This document shows, piece by piece, positions 1 to 5,450 of a stretch of 5,450 nucleotides of DNA (position 1 is its first letter; each line of letters opens with the position of its first letter). Source of the DNA: Spirochaetaceae bacterium (lineage in GTDB: Bacteria; Spirochaetota; Spirochaetia; Treponematales; Breznakiellaceae). The stretch covers positions 1 through 5,450 of the forward strand of contig JAIRMY010000174.1 of NCBI GenBank assembly GCA_031258335.1, written 5' to 3'. A program made the translations under genes and the position numbers. Below the pieces are notes generated by a model. That model saw only the letters and a program-made list of their open reading frames with translations, searched no databases and was not told where the DNA came from.

Positions 1-220
1 CCTCTAATATCAACTGAATACCGTAGCCCAAGAGCGGAGACGGTATGAGGTACAGAGTTTTTGCGGCAAGCGGCATGGCTGCCCGGGCGGCGCGCTCCGC
101 CTGACGCGGTGCGTCAACCCGCGAAAGCAGGAATTTACCATGGTATAAGACGGAAAAACCCCGCCGCGCCTCTACGAGACACGGCGCTTCAGGCGTTTCG
201 CCGGAAATTTCGCCGCTCAA
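1..220 (-). CDS. MptE-like/DUF115 (Maf-related) family protein, N-terminal fragment
   Basis: This reading frame is open from a TTG at 220-218 to the left edge, so only about 73 N-terminal residues are seen. The key stretch reads GFSVLYHGKFLLSRVDAPRQ (about residues 21-40), then AERAA, then TLYLIPSPLLGYG (about 55-67). This resembles the start of DUF115/MptE-like proteins, where a 'GK.LHS.YDP..EAER' segment precedes a hydrophobic strand ending in a glycine-rich 'GLGYG' turn of a Rossmann-like fold. Family members include archaeal 6-hydroxymethylpterin diphosphokinase MptE and the Maf proteins that modify flagellins; which role applies here cannot be told. It begins 5 nt after the stop of the upstream chaperone gene, which supports co-transcription. 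TTG is the only usual start codon between the upstream in-frame stop (235-233) and the conserved part. No clear Shine-Dalgarno is seen. An internal ATG at 76-74 would discard the motif. The family assignment is from memory of the motif, so confidence is moderate. Confidence 0.55.
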   Translation of the reverse strand, partial: MSGEISGETPEAPCLVEARRGFSVLYHGKFLLSRVDAPRQAERAARAAMPLAAKTLYLIPSPLLGYGIQLILE

Positions 221-225
221 ACCGG

Positions 226-1743
226 CTAATTGCTAAGGTACGTAAAATAAACGCTGAGGAAACGGTCGTCAAACTTGTTACTCGACAGAATCGTGTTTGT
301 AATCTGCTGTTGTATATTGTTCGCCACCCACCAGCCGGAAAACGAGGATTCGCTAGTCTCGGCGGCGGCGCTATCTTCAAGTTCCGCTTCCGGGTACAGA
401 AGCACGATGTTATCCCCGTTCCCACTCAGCACCACAGGCTGCGAAGGTTCGCCAACAGGCGTAGAAAACGCCGTCCGCCAGAAATTTTCATCGCTCACGG
501 CGTCTTGCAGTACGGGGGCGCTGAATGAATTAACCGTGGTAAAGAGCCCGCTGCTCCCATAGTTGATGGGCAACGCGCCGAATTCATAGACTTCTATGCC
601 TTTTTCCGCCGCCGCGCCGTCAAAACTTGAATTCCGCGCCTCGCGGGACAGGTCTTCCGCCTGACCAATCAGCCAGTCTTCGATGATTCCCCGCTCATTA
701 TCCATTATATAATCACGAATCTTGCTCAAAACGGCGTCATCCTGAAGGTTTGGCGACTCGGCATCCTCGTTGGCGCGGTATATAGCCCAGCCTGAAGGGA
801 TTTTCACAAGATCGCTTGTTTCGCCTTTCGCAAGGTTATAAAGCGGACTCCGCTGTTCCTCTTCCGGTATCCCGGCGGCAACCTCAAAAACCATGCGCTG
901 CCCCGTATCCCCGCCCCGTTCGGAATACGAATCCGAGGACTGTGTACGCGCCGCATCCTCGAAAGACGTTTCGTTTGACCGTATCCTGTCCAGAACAGCC
1001 CGCGCCTCCCGTTCATCGCCCGAAATGGTTATCTGCGAGAGGTACAAAGTTTTGAACAAAGTGATATTTTTATTGGCGTAAGCTATGATTTCCTCGTCGG
1101 GATACGAGGAGTACGGGAATGTCGTCATCTTGAATTTACGCTGGAGCAACGCCATCTGTCCTATAAACTCAGCCTCGGCACTTGCGGTCTTTACCGTCTC
1201 CGCATCGCCGTGGTAGAGGGACACGGCTATATCGTTCCGCATATCCTGCCAGAGTTTAATCCGCGAGGAGGCATCGAGTTTGTTGTACTTTACCGCGGAA
1301 AAACGCCCGTTTTCCTGAAAATCCGGCAGTTCCGCGACCTTTTTATCGACAAACGGCTTTGATGGGGCGTAACCGGACTCGTTCATTATATCCAGCGCCG
1401 CCGTGCGGACTACTGTAGATTCGAAGGCGTTCCGCCATATCTGGTAATCGCTCATCCCGTAATACCGCGCGAGAGCGGCGTACTGCTCCCTCATTCTGGC
1501 AAAGAAACCGCCGGCGGAATAGTTGATAGGCTTCTTGTCCCAGTAGCCGAATTCCAAACTGGAAACGGACAAGCCCTCCCCCGGCACTATGGCCGGCACA
1601 AGGACAAACGCTATTATTACTATGACAAGAACGAGCACCGTCCCTATGAAGAGCAACGGATGTTGCTTAAACCGCCGCCCTATCTCGCTTTGCTCAAGTG
1701 TATCCTGCTTTTTGCCATGTTTTTCGGACTTTTTTTCCGACAT
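226..1743 (-). CDS. Membrane-anchored SurA/PpiD-like periplasmic folding chaperone with parvulin domain
   Basis: A 505-residue protein with the layout of PpiD. It has a charged cytoplasmic N-terminus (about residues 1-28), one strongly hydrophobic helix (about 29-54), a helical SurA_N-like region containing FQENGRFSAVKYNKL (142-156), and a parvulin-type PPIase domain (about 226-330) marked by SSDSYSERGGDTG (269-281). A C-terminal helical region of about 175 residues follows. It probably sits in the inner membrane facing the periplasm and assists folding of exported or outer-membrane proteins. The two histidines usual in active parvulins appear to be missing: the first strand reads YLSQITI (234-240) and the last SGWAIYR (317-323). 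This suggests a chaperone rather than an efficient isomerase. I chose the ATG at 1743-1741 because a G-rich site (GGGGG) lies just upstream and the protein then starts with a normal membrane anchor. A longer start at 1836 would overlap the bL25 gene. It lies 10 nt after bL25 and 5 nt before the next gene, in one operon. Confidence 0.85.
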   Translation of the reverse strand: MSEKKSEKHGKKQDTLEQSEIGRRFKQHPLLFIGTVLVLVIVIIAFVLVPAIVPGEGLSVSSLEFGYWDKKPINYSAGGFFARMREQYAALARYYGMSDYQIWRNAFESTVVRTAALDIMNESGYAPSKPFVDKKVAELPDFQENGRFSAVKYNKLDASSRIKLWQDMRNDIAVSLYHGDAETVKTASAEAEFIGQMALLQRKFKMTTFPYSSYPDEEIIAYANKNITLFKTLYLSQITISGDEREARAVLDRIRSNETSFEDAARTQSSDSYSERGGDTGQRMVFEVAAGIPEEEQRSPLYNLAKGETSDLVKIPSGWAIYRANEDAESPNLQDDAVLSKIRDYIMDNERGIIEDWLIGQAEDLSREARNSSFDGAAAEKGIEVYEFGALPINYGSSGLFTTVNSFSAPVLQDAVSDENFWRTAFSTPVGEPSQPVVLSGNGDNIVLLYPEAELEDSAAAETSESSFSGWWVANNIQQQITNTILSSNKFDDRFLSVYFTYLSN

Positions 1744-1753
1744 AAAACCCCCG

Positions 1754-2374
1754 TCAGCTCTTTTCACCGGATTTTGCGTCCGCCCCAGACACGGCTTCAC
1801 CTGCGGTTTCGGCAGCGGCGGCTTCGGCTTTGGCAAATTTAACCAGCGCGACCACCTGATCTTCGGCGGAAATCAGCTTTACCCCATCGCCCAGAACTAT
1901 ATCACGGACGTGTATGGACTGGTTCACCCCCAGACCCGATATGTCAACCGTGATACGCGGGGGAAGGTCTTTGGGCAGACATTCAACTTCTATATCATGT
2001 AAAGGCGTTTCAAGAACGCCGCCTTCCCGCACGCCTATGGGATTCCCGGTGATATGCACGGAGACGCGGGCGCGCAACAGTTTACCCATCTCAATCTCGT
2101 AAAAATCGACATGAATGATGCTGCCATCCTGTATGTTCCTCTGCGTGGATTTGACGAAAGCATCGTGCGACGCGCCTTCAATGTCCACCTGGACTATCGT
2201 ACTCTCAGAAATATTCCGCAGATGTCCGGATAATTCACGCCCGTCAAGGTCTATGGGTATAGATTCGCCTTTCCCGTATATGACTCCGGGTACACGTCCC
2301 GCTTTTCGCAGGCGGGCGGATCTGGCGGAACCAAAATCAGTCCTTTTCTTCGCTGAAAAAACAACATTGCTCAT
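1754..2374 (-). CDS. rplY: Large ribosomal subunit protein bL25, long Ctc/TL5 form
   Basis: A 206-residue protein that matches bL25 of the two-domain CTC/TL5 type, which binds 5S rRNA in the large ribosomal subunit. Visible family motifs are GRVPGVIYGKG (26-36) in the N-terminal 5S-binding domain, IIHVDFYEI (86-94) at the domain junction, and GNPIGVREGGVLE (110-122) and LPKDLPPRITVDI (133-145) in the C-terminal beta domain. The last 25 or so residues are an alanine- and glutamate-rich low-complexity tail, common in long Ctc proteins. The ATG at 2374-2372 has a strong AAGGAG site (2388-2383) eight bases upstream, and a good promoter lies a further 20 bases away. It is the first gene of the minus-strand operon that continues into the SurA/PpiD-like chaperone 10 nt later. 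The long Ctc form has been linked to stress responses in some bacteria, but nothing here shows stress control. Identification is firm. Confidence 0.97.
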   Translation of the reverse strand: MSNVVFSAKKRTDFGSARSARLRKAGRVPGVIYGKGESIPIDLDGRELSGHLRNISESTIVQVDIEGASHDAFVKSTQRNIQDGSIIHVDFYEIEMGKLLRARVSVHITGNPIGVREGGVLETPLHDIEVECLPKDLPPRITVDISGLGVNQSIHVRDIVLGDGVKLISAEDQVVALVKFAKAEAAAAETAGEAVSGADAKSGEKS

Positions 2375-2407
2375 TTTTCGAACTCCTTAACTGCTTGTTT
2401 CCTGATT

Positions 2408-2436
2408 ATTGTATAGCATCCGGCAAAAACTGTCCA
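2408..2436 (-). promoter_or_regulatory. Sigma-70-type promoter of the bL25 operon
   Basis: Read on the minus strand, TGGACA (2436-2431) and TACAAT (2413-2408) are separated by exactly 17 bp, each differing from consensus at one base. Transcription would start near 2401, giving a short leader of about 26 nt to the bL25 ATG. A GC-rich palindromic stretch, CCCGCTGGCGGG (2449-2438), lies directly upstream of the -35 box and could be an operator or the edge of the neighbouring repeat element. Confidence 0.75.
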
Positions 2437-2527
2437 CCCCGCCAGCGGGTTTCAATGCGCTCCGCGCTAGCGTCCCGAAGGCGGCTTTCGGCTTCTGCGT
2501 TCACTACGAAAGAGGCGGTTGGCATAC

Positions 2528-2542
2528 GCGGCTGATAGCCGC
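2528..2542. repeat. Perfect short hairpin
   Basis: GCGGCT (2528-2533) and AGCCGC (2537-2542) form a perfect 6-bp stem with a GAT loop. It lies immediately before the heptamer array and has no T-run after it, so it is not an intrinsic terminator. It may be part of a repeat element. Confidence 0.6.
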
Positions 2543-2545
2543 TAT

Positions 2546-2583
2546 TCACTCCTCATTCCTCATTCACTGCTCACTGCTCACTG
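2546..2583. repeat. Degenerate TCAYTSC heptamer array
   Basis: On the plus strand the units are TCACTCC (2546), TCATTCC (2553), a 4-nt partial TCAT (2560), TCACTGC (2564), TCACTGC (2571) and TCACTG (2578). This is about five and a half units of seven bases with one phase break. The two TCACTGC copies are identical, which points to local slippage or a repeat-element core. There is no coding frame or promoter signal to explain it. Confidence 0.75.
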
Positions 2584-2600
2584 TTTATGAGGGGGAGCGC

Positions 2601-2647
2601 TGCCGCCTGGCGGCGAAACGTAAAGACATGTTAGGCGGCGTTTTTTT
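2601..2647 (+). terminator. Terminator-like hairpin plus T-run, plus strand
   Basis: Bases 2601-2612 can pair with 2629-2640 over 12 bp (eight Watson-Crick pairs, with GCCGCCT/AGGCGGC the longest uninterrupted run, and four G-U) around a 16-base loop, followed directly by seven T (2641-2647). On the plus strand this has the form of an intrinsic terminator, although no plus-strand gene precedes it. The T-run overlaps the transporter stop codon (TAA on the minus strand). In the minus direction the hairpin follows the transporter stop but is followed by GC-rich sequence rather than a T-run, so it would end transporter transcripts poorly. Confidence 0.5.
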
Positions 2648-3806
2648 ACATGGTATTTTTTATTAATCTGTTTTTTATAATAAACAACACGAAAACTAAC
2701 ATAAAAGTCATAAGTGTAGGTATGAAAACAATGTATTTATTAAATAACCAATTACCAGCCATACCAATAAATACAATAATTAAATTTATTAAACTTATGG
2801 ATTTATCCAATTTTTGCTTTTTTGTAATAAAATCGGATAATACAAGGGTAAATACAGGGACAAATACCATCGTAATAGAAATAAGAAATTTTTCAAGAAT
2901 TAACTCAAAACGACTAACCGGAAAAAATACGGAAACCAATAATGTAAATATACCGACCGCTAAAATCGGGCTGCGAATATTTTTACTCTTTATCCATTGT
3001 GTTGATGATACTGCAGCCGAATAAATAGCAACAAAATTAGTAGTTATGGTAGATAACAAAACTATAACGCAGGCTATATAACGGAATTTACTTGATGCAA
3101 TAAATGCAAAAATATTGTTTCCGCTTGAAATGGCAACCAAGAGTCCGATTATGTACATAAAACAGCTTCCAAGAAAATAGCCGAGAAACGGCATCAAGGC
3201 GGCGCAAAGTTTGTTATTTGCTTTACTGGAATAGTCTCCCACTAATGGCAGCCATGAAACCGGCATTGCTATAGACAACTCTATTCCCAGCATTATACTC
3301 ATGCCATTTGAAAACGTTAAAACGCTTGATTCATAGTTAAAAGATTCGACTAGAAACAAAACACAAAGACCCGCCAAAAGAACAACCGCTATATCATTTA
3401 TTCGCCCCCCAGGACTGCCAAAGATTACAGCCCATACCATTTGCAGGATGGATAAAGTAAATGTTATCATCCAAAAAGGCAGATTTGGAAAAACGGCGGC
3501 GATAGCGCCTCCTGCCTGTACAACTAAAATGATAATCCATCCGATCAACTGTACCAGATTGCATAATGCGACAAGTTTCCCGCCATTTTTACCGAAAGAA
3601 AAAGCCACGCTGTCCATGGCGTTTAATTTCCGGCAATAAGAAACATAAGCTCCACCGGCAAAAAGTGTCGTCCCAATTAAATGTCCAATAATTATTGCAA
3701 TAAACCCCTGGGCAAAACCTAGAGGGGCAAGCAGACCTCCAGTAAATATTTCTGAAACGGAAATTGCCGCCCCAACCCATAGTAAAAACATGGTGCTTTT
3801 TTTCAC
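2646..3806 (-). CDS. NCS1-family permease, CytX-like (putative hydroxymethylpyrimidine transporter)
   Basis: A 386-residue, very hydrophobic protein with about 12 predicted membrane helices (roughly 7-27, 33-56, 78-105, 110-129, 137-153, 168-190, 203-226, 243-265, 279-296, 305-325, 336-354, 359-377). The N-terminal FLLWVGAAISVSEIFTGGLL (7-26), QLIGW (86-90) and SWLPLVGDYSS (184-194) match the NCS1 purine/cytosine permease family. They fit best with the CytX subgroup, which is thought to import the thiamine precursor hydroxymethylpyrimidine; cytosine or another base remains possible. Length is typical, so the gene looks intact. The start is GTG at 3806-3804, with GGAG (3815-3812) five bases upstream; the ATG at 3791 is too far from that site. 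The gene is clearly more AT-rich than both neighbours, stands alone with no thiamine genes beside it, and has no recognisable TPP riboswitch. It was probably acquired by transfer. The substrate is inferred only. Confidence 0.85.
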   Translation of the reverse strand: MKKSTMFLLWVGAAISVSEIFTGGLLAPLGFAQGFIAIIIGHLIGTTLFAGGAYVSYCRKLNAMDSVAFSFGKNGGKLVALCNLVQLIGWIIILVVQAGGAIAAVFPNLPFWMITFTLSILQMVWAVIFGSPGGRINDIAVVLLAGLCVLFLVESFNYESSVLTFSNGMSIMLGIELSIAMPVSWLPLVGDYSSKANNKLCAALMPFLGYFLGSCFMYIIGLLVAISSGNNIFAFIASSKFRYIACVIVLLSTITTNFVAIYSAAVSSTQWIKSKNIRSPILAVGIFTLLVSVFFPVSRFELILEKFLISITMVFVPVFTLVLSDFITKKQKLDKSISLINLIIVFIGMAGNWLFNKYIVFIPTLMTFMLVFVLFIIKNRLIKNTM

Positions 3807-3817
3807 AATTACTCCAT

Positions 3818-3844
3818 AAAAACAGCTAAAACTTAGCTTTTAGC
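3818..3844 (-). promoter_or_regulatory. Attenuator-like hairpin in the transporter leader
   Basis: On the minus strand GCTAAAA (3844-3838) pairs with TTTTAGC (3831-3825) over 7 bp with a 6-base loop, followed by TGTTTTT (3824-3818), which resembles a weak intrinsic terminator. A shifted pairing, AGCTAA with TTAGCT around a GTT loop, uses the same bases, so two mutually exclusive folds exist. It lies only a few bases before the GGAG site and GTG start of the transporter, where it could act as an attenuator or limit ribosome access. The stem is AT-rich and hence weak. Confidence 0.4.
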
Positions 3845-3887
3845 ATAAACATTTCTTTAATTTATACATTTAGGGAGAAAAGCGGAA

Positions 3888-3930
3888 GGTAGGCAAGTCC
3901 CGCCCGGTTTGTGGCAGTGTTTTGCTTACC
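3888..3930. repeat. Imperfect inverted repeat in the divergent intergenic region
   Basis: GGTAGGCAA (3888-3896) pairs with TTGCTTACC (3922-3930), nine positions with one G-U pair, around a loop of about 25 bases. It lies between the divergent transporter and lipoprotein genes, upstream of the lipoprotein promoter. It has no T-run and no riboswitch signature I recognise. It may be an operator-like site or chance. Confidence 0.3.
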
Positions 3931-3950
3931 CTCATGCCGCCGTTACCCGC

Positions 3951-3989
3951 AAAAAAGGCCTTGACACTTTTGTTTGAATGACCTAACAT
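3951..3989 (+). promoter_or_regulatory. Sigma-70-type promoter of the lipoprotein gene
   Basis: A perfect TTGACA (3961-3966) is followed after exactly 17 bp by TAACAT (3984-3989), a four-of-six -10 box. A run of six A (3951-3956) just upstream could act as an UP-like element. Transcription would start near 3996, leaving a leader of about 50 nt before the ATG at 4048. Confidence 0.7.
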
Positions 3990-4047
3990 ACTCCCTGTTT
4001 TGTGGCGGAAATATTGACGGCGGGAAAGACCGCAAGGAGAAGATATT

Positions 4048-5450
4048 ATGATTAAAAGTTGTTTGAAGCGTGTAGTCTTGCCGCTTTTAGGCGTAGGGTT
4101 ACTGTTTGCCTCATGTTTTTCCGGACCTGTTGCCGGAAATGGTTCAGTCGGCATTGCTTCCGGTATGGCGGGTGGAAAGGCGTTGGATGACAGAGCAGGT
4201 GGTTGGGAGGATGTTGACGGGCTTTCCAGCGCCAGCATCCTCAGGGTAGGCCGGGACCGGTTCGGCTATGTTGACCGGAACGGCATGGACGGGTATAGGA
4301 TCAAGATAGTCGATGTGGCGGATCCTACAAAAACCGTCCGTGAAACGCTTGTCGCCGGAACGGGGAGAAACGTGGCGATGTGGGCCGCCGGACCAAACAG
4401 GCGTATCGTTCTGGTGGAAGCTGACGAGGTAGACCGGGCAAATTACACGGGGTACAATATCATCGTCTACGACGAGGATTTAAGCCCTGTAGCAAGTTTC
4501 CCCTATGGCAACCGGCTCGGACTTGCCGAAGGACACCGGGCGCGGCCCCTGAATCACCGTGAGCCTATCGTGGCCCTGACGGACAAGTACGCCTTCGCTG
4601 GCTGGGAGGATAAGTCGCCGGTCGCCGCCGACCCTGCCCCCAACTTCATAGGCGTCTACTCCATCGCTGACGGCAAATCAGGCCACATCCCCATTTCAGG
4701 TGACGCCGGTAATTTGAACATCGGCAATCTCACCGGTTTTGCCGCCCAAGGCGATTACATCATTGCAGGGGGAAGCGCCGGAACCAAAGTCCTCAAAATA
4801 AACGCTTCCGCCCAAACCATCACTGCCGCCGTGGTCGGTTCTGTTGCCGCGCAGACTCCCGGTTCCCACTGGATACAGGACAACGGAAAATATGTGCTGG
4901 AATCTGTTGAGGGGAACGGTACGGTCAGGATTTGGAAATGGAACGGCGGCGATGCCCCCTCCCTTGTCGACGTTGTAACGGTTGACGCGACATCGGGAAG
5001 CGTACAGGCCGTCTCCTTTGACAACGAGAATCAGGAGCGGGCGTATCTTTTGGGCAAGGTGGCAAACGCTAACGCCGGTAACGTGTACCGCATTAACCTT
5101 GCCACGGCCCAGGCGGTGAAGCTCTTCAATGTCCCTGGTTTTGAAGGCGGTGGCGCGTTGACCGGAATGTGGACTATACAGGTGGAGACTGACGGCGCTG
5201 ATACATGGTACATAATGAGCGGCAATGTGGCGGGAACACCGGAACGTAACGGCGTCCTCGTGATCAAGAACCCGCCAACCGACGGCGGCACGATTGATGA
5301 CAGCATTATCTCCGCAAGCCTCTTGGATTTCCCCACTCCGGCGCGAAGCATGAAGGCGTTCAAAGGCTCCGGGCGTATCGTCTATGTGACCAAGAATCAC
5401 CCAAGCCGTAACTACTTTGCCGACTCGCGCTATATGTTGCGGGTCATGCA
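4048..5450 (+). CDS. Putative surface lipoprotein, beta-propeller-like, C-terminus beyond window
   Basis: The frame is open from the ATG at 4048 to the right edge (467 complete codons), so the protein is incomplete. AAGGAGA (4034-4040) sits seven bases upstream and a good promoter before that, which fixes the start. Residues 1-22 are a lipoprotein signal peptide: basic start (K3, K7, R8), hydrophobic core VVLPLLGVGLLFAS, then Cys23. The lipobox LFASC is relaxed in the spirochaete manner. The mature part is rich in Gly, Asp and Val with short strand-like repeats of the type 'I.VYD..' near residues 85-102, 138-153, 201-217, 247-264, 292-313, 345-362 and 403-408, each followed by a charged turn. 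Spacing of about 45-65 residues suggests a seven-bladed beta-propeller. I recognise no catalytic motif or named family. It probably sits in the envelope, exposed to the periplasm or surface, and may bind a ligand or partner. It is divergent from the transporter and GC-rich like the rest of the chromosome. Confidence 0.75.
   Translation, partial: MIKSCLKRVVLPLLGVGLLFASCFSGPVAGNGSVGIASGMAGGKALDDRAGGWEDVDGLSSASILRVGRDRFGYVDRNGMDGYRIKIVDVADPTKTVRETLVAGTGRNVAMWAAGPNRRIVLVEADEVDRANYTGYNIIVYDEDLSPVASFPYGNRLGLAEGHRARPLNHREPIVALTDKYAFAGWEDKSPVAADPAPNFIGVYSIADGKSGHIPISGDAGNLNIGNLTGFAAQGDYIIAGGSAGTKVLKINASAQTITAAVVGSVAAQTPGSHWIQDNGKYVLESVEGNGTVRIWKWNGGDAPSLVDVVTVDATSGSVQAVSFDNENQERAYLLGKVANANAGNVYRINLATAQAVKLFNVPGFEGGGALTGMWTIQVETDGADTWYIMSGNVAGTPERNGVLVIKNPPTDGGTIDDSIISASLLDFPTPARSMKAFKGSGRIVYVTKNHPSRNYFADSRYMLRVM

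Larger units (their letters stand above)
2437..2645. repeat. Non-coding intergenic element, probable dispersed repeat
   Basis: This stretch between the bL25 promoter and the transporter stop contains no convincing gene. It is GC-rich in the left part, contains several short inverted repeats (for example CGCT/AGCG near 2459-2473 and a compact hairpin at 2528-2542), then a degenerate heptamer array, and ends in a terminator-like hairpin with seven T. That mosaic resembles degenerate intergenic repeat elements that occur in many copies in some bacterial genomes. Only one copy is visible here, so its dispersed nature is inference. Confidence 0.4.

Noticed and set aside
61..528. Plus-strand open frame of 155 codons
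   Set aside because: It lies antisense to the chaperone and MptE-like genes, is arginine-rich and low in complexity, and has no ribosome binding site.
1744..1836. Upstream extension of the chaperone gene to an ATG at 1836
   Set aside because: It would overlap most of the bL25 C-terminal tail in another frame and place a proline-rich stretch before a normal membrane anchor; the ATG at 1743 gives a proper PpiD-like N-terminus.
2409..2666. Plus-strand open frame of 85 codons across the intergenic block
   Set aside because: It translates the heptamer array and hairpins, has no ribosome binding site and resembles translated repeat DNA.
3934..3981. Short plus-strand frame of 15 codons (MPPLPAKKALTLLFE)
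   Set aside because: It has no ribosome binding site and contains the lipoprotein -35 box, so it lies upstream of the transcript start.
2630..3987. GTTAGGC (2630) and ACCTAAC (3981) flanking the transporter, resembling integron attC core sites (GTTRRRY and RYYYAAC)
   Set aside because: Neither has its partner core site within the expected 60-140 bases, the gene is in the unusual orientation, and ACCTAAC overlaps the lipoprotein promoter; 7-mers of this type can arise by chance.
3870..4238. Minus-strand open frame of 122 codons
   Set aside because: It is antisense to the lipoprotein signal-peptide region and its promoter, with low-complexity Ser/Pro/Thr content.
4696..5400. Minus-strand open frame of 234 codons
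   Set aside because: It is the antisense shadow of the lipoprotein gene, which has a promoter, ribosome binding site and lipoprotein signal peptide; the antisense frame has none.

Overview
The window (about 50-57% G+C outside one AT-rich gene) looks like a spirochaete, most plausibly a Treponema of the termite-gut type. This is inferred from the moderate G+C, a relaxed lipobox in an exported protein, an MptE/DUF115-like fragment of a kind I associate with spirochaetes, and GTG/TTG starts. No marker gene fixes the genus. I see no tRNA, rRNA, CRISPR array or complete mobile element.

Positions 1-2436, minus strand, form a compact operon read right to left. It has a sigma-70-type promoter (TGGACA, 17 bp, TACAAT), then ribosomal protein bL25/Ctc (206 aa). 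A 10-nt gap separates this from a membrane-anchored SurA/PpiD-like folding factor (505 aa). After a 5-nt gap comes the N-terminus of a protein resembling the DUF115/MptE-like (Maf-related) family, which runs off the left edge. The operon therefore appears to join a translation protein, an envelope chaperone and a possible glycan- or nucleotide-sugar-type enzyme.

Positions 2437-2645 are non-coding. They hold a degenerate TCAYTSC heptamer array, a compact 6-bp hairpin and a terminator-like hairpin with seven T on the plus strand. The stretch resembles a dispersed intergenic repeat.

Positions 2646-3806, minus strand, encode an NCS1-family permease of the CytX type (putative hydroxymethylpyrimidine or related base transporter). 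The gene is much more AT-rich than its neighbours, especially in its 3' third, and its GTG start follows an attenuator-like hairpin. I see no TPP riboswitch. It looks like a transferred gene.

Positions 3807-4047 separate divergent genes and carry a good promoter for the plus strand. From 4048 to the right edge runs a plus-strand lipoprotein, incomplete at its C-terminus, with about seven strand-rich repeats suggesting a beta-propeller.

No clear new multi-gene system is visible. The most useful items are the two edge-crossing genes, the foreign-looking transporter with its leader hairpin, and the intergenic repeat.
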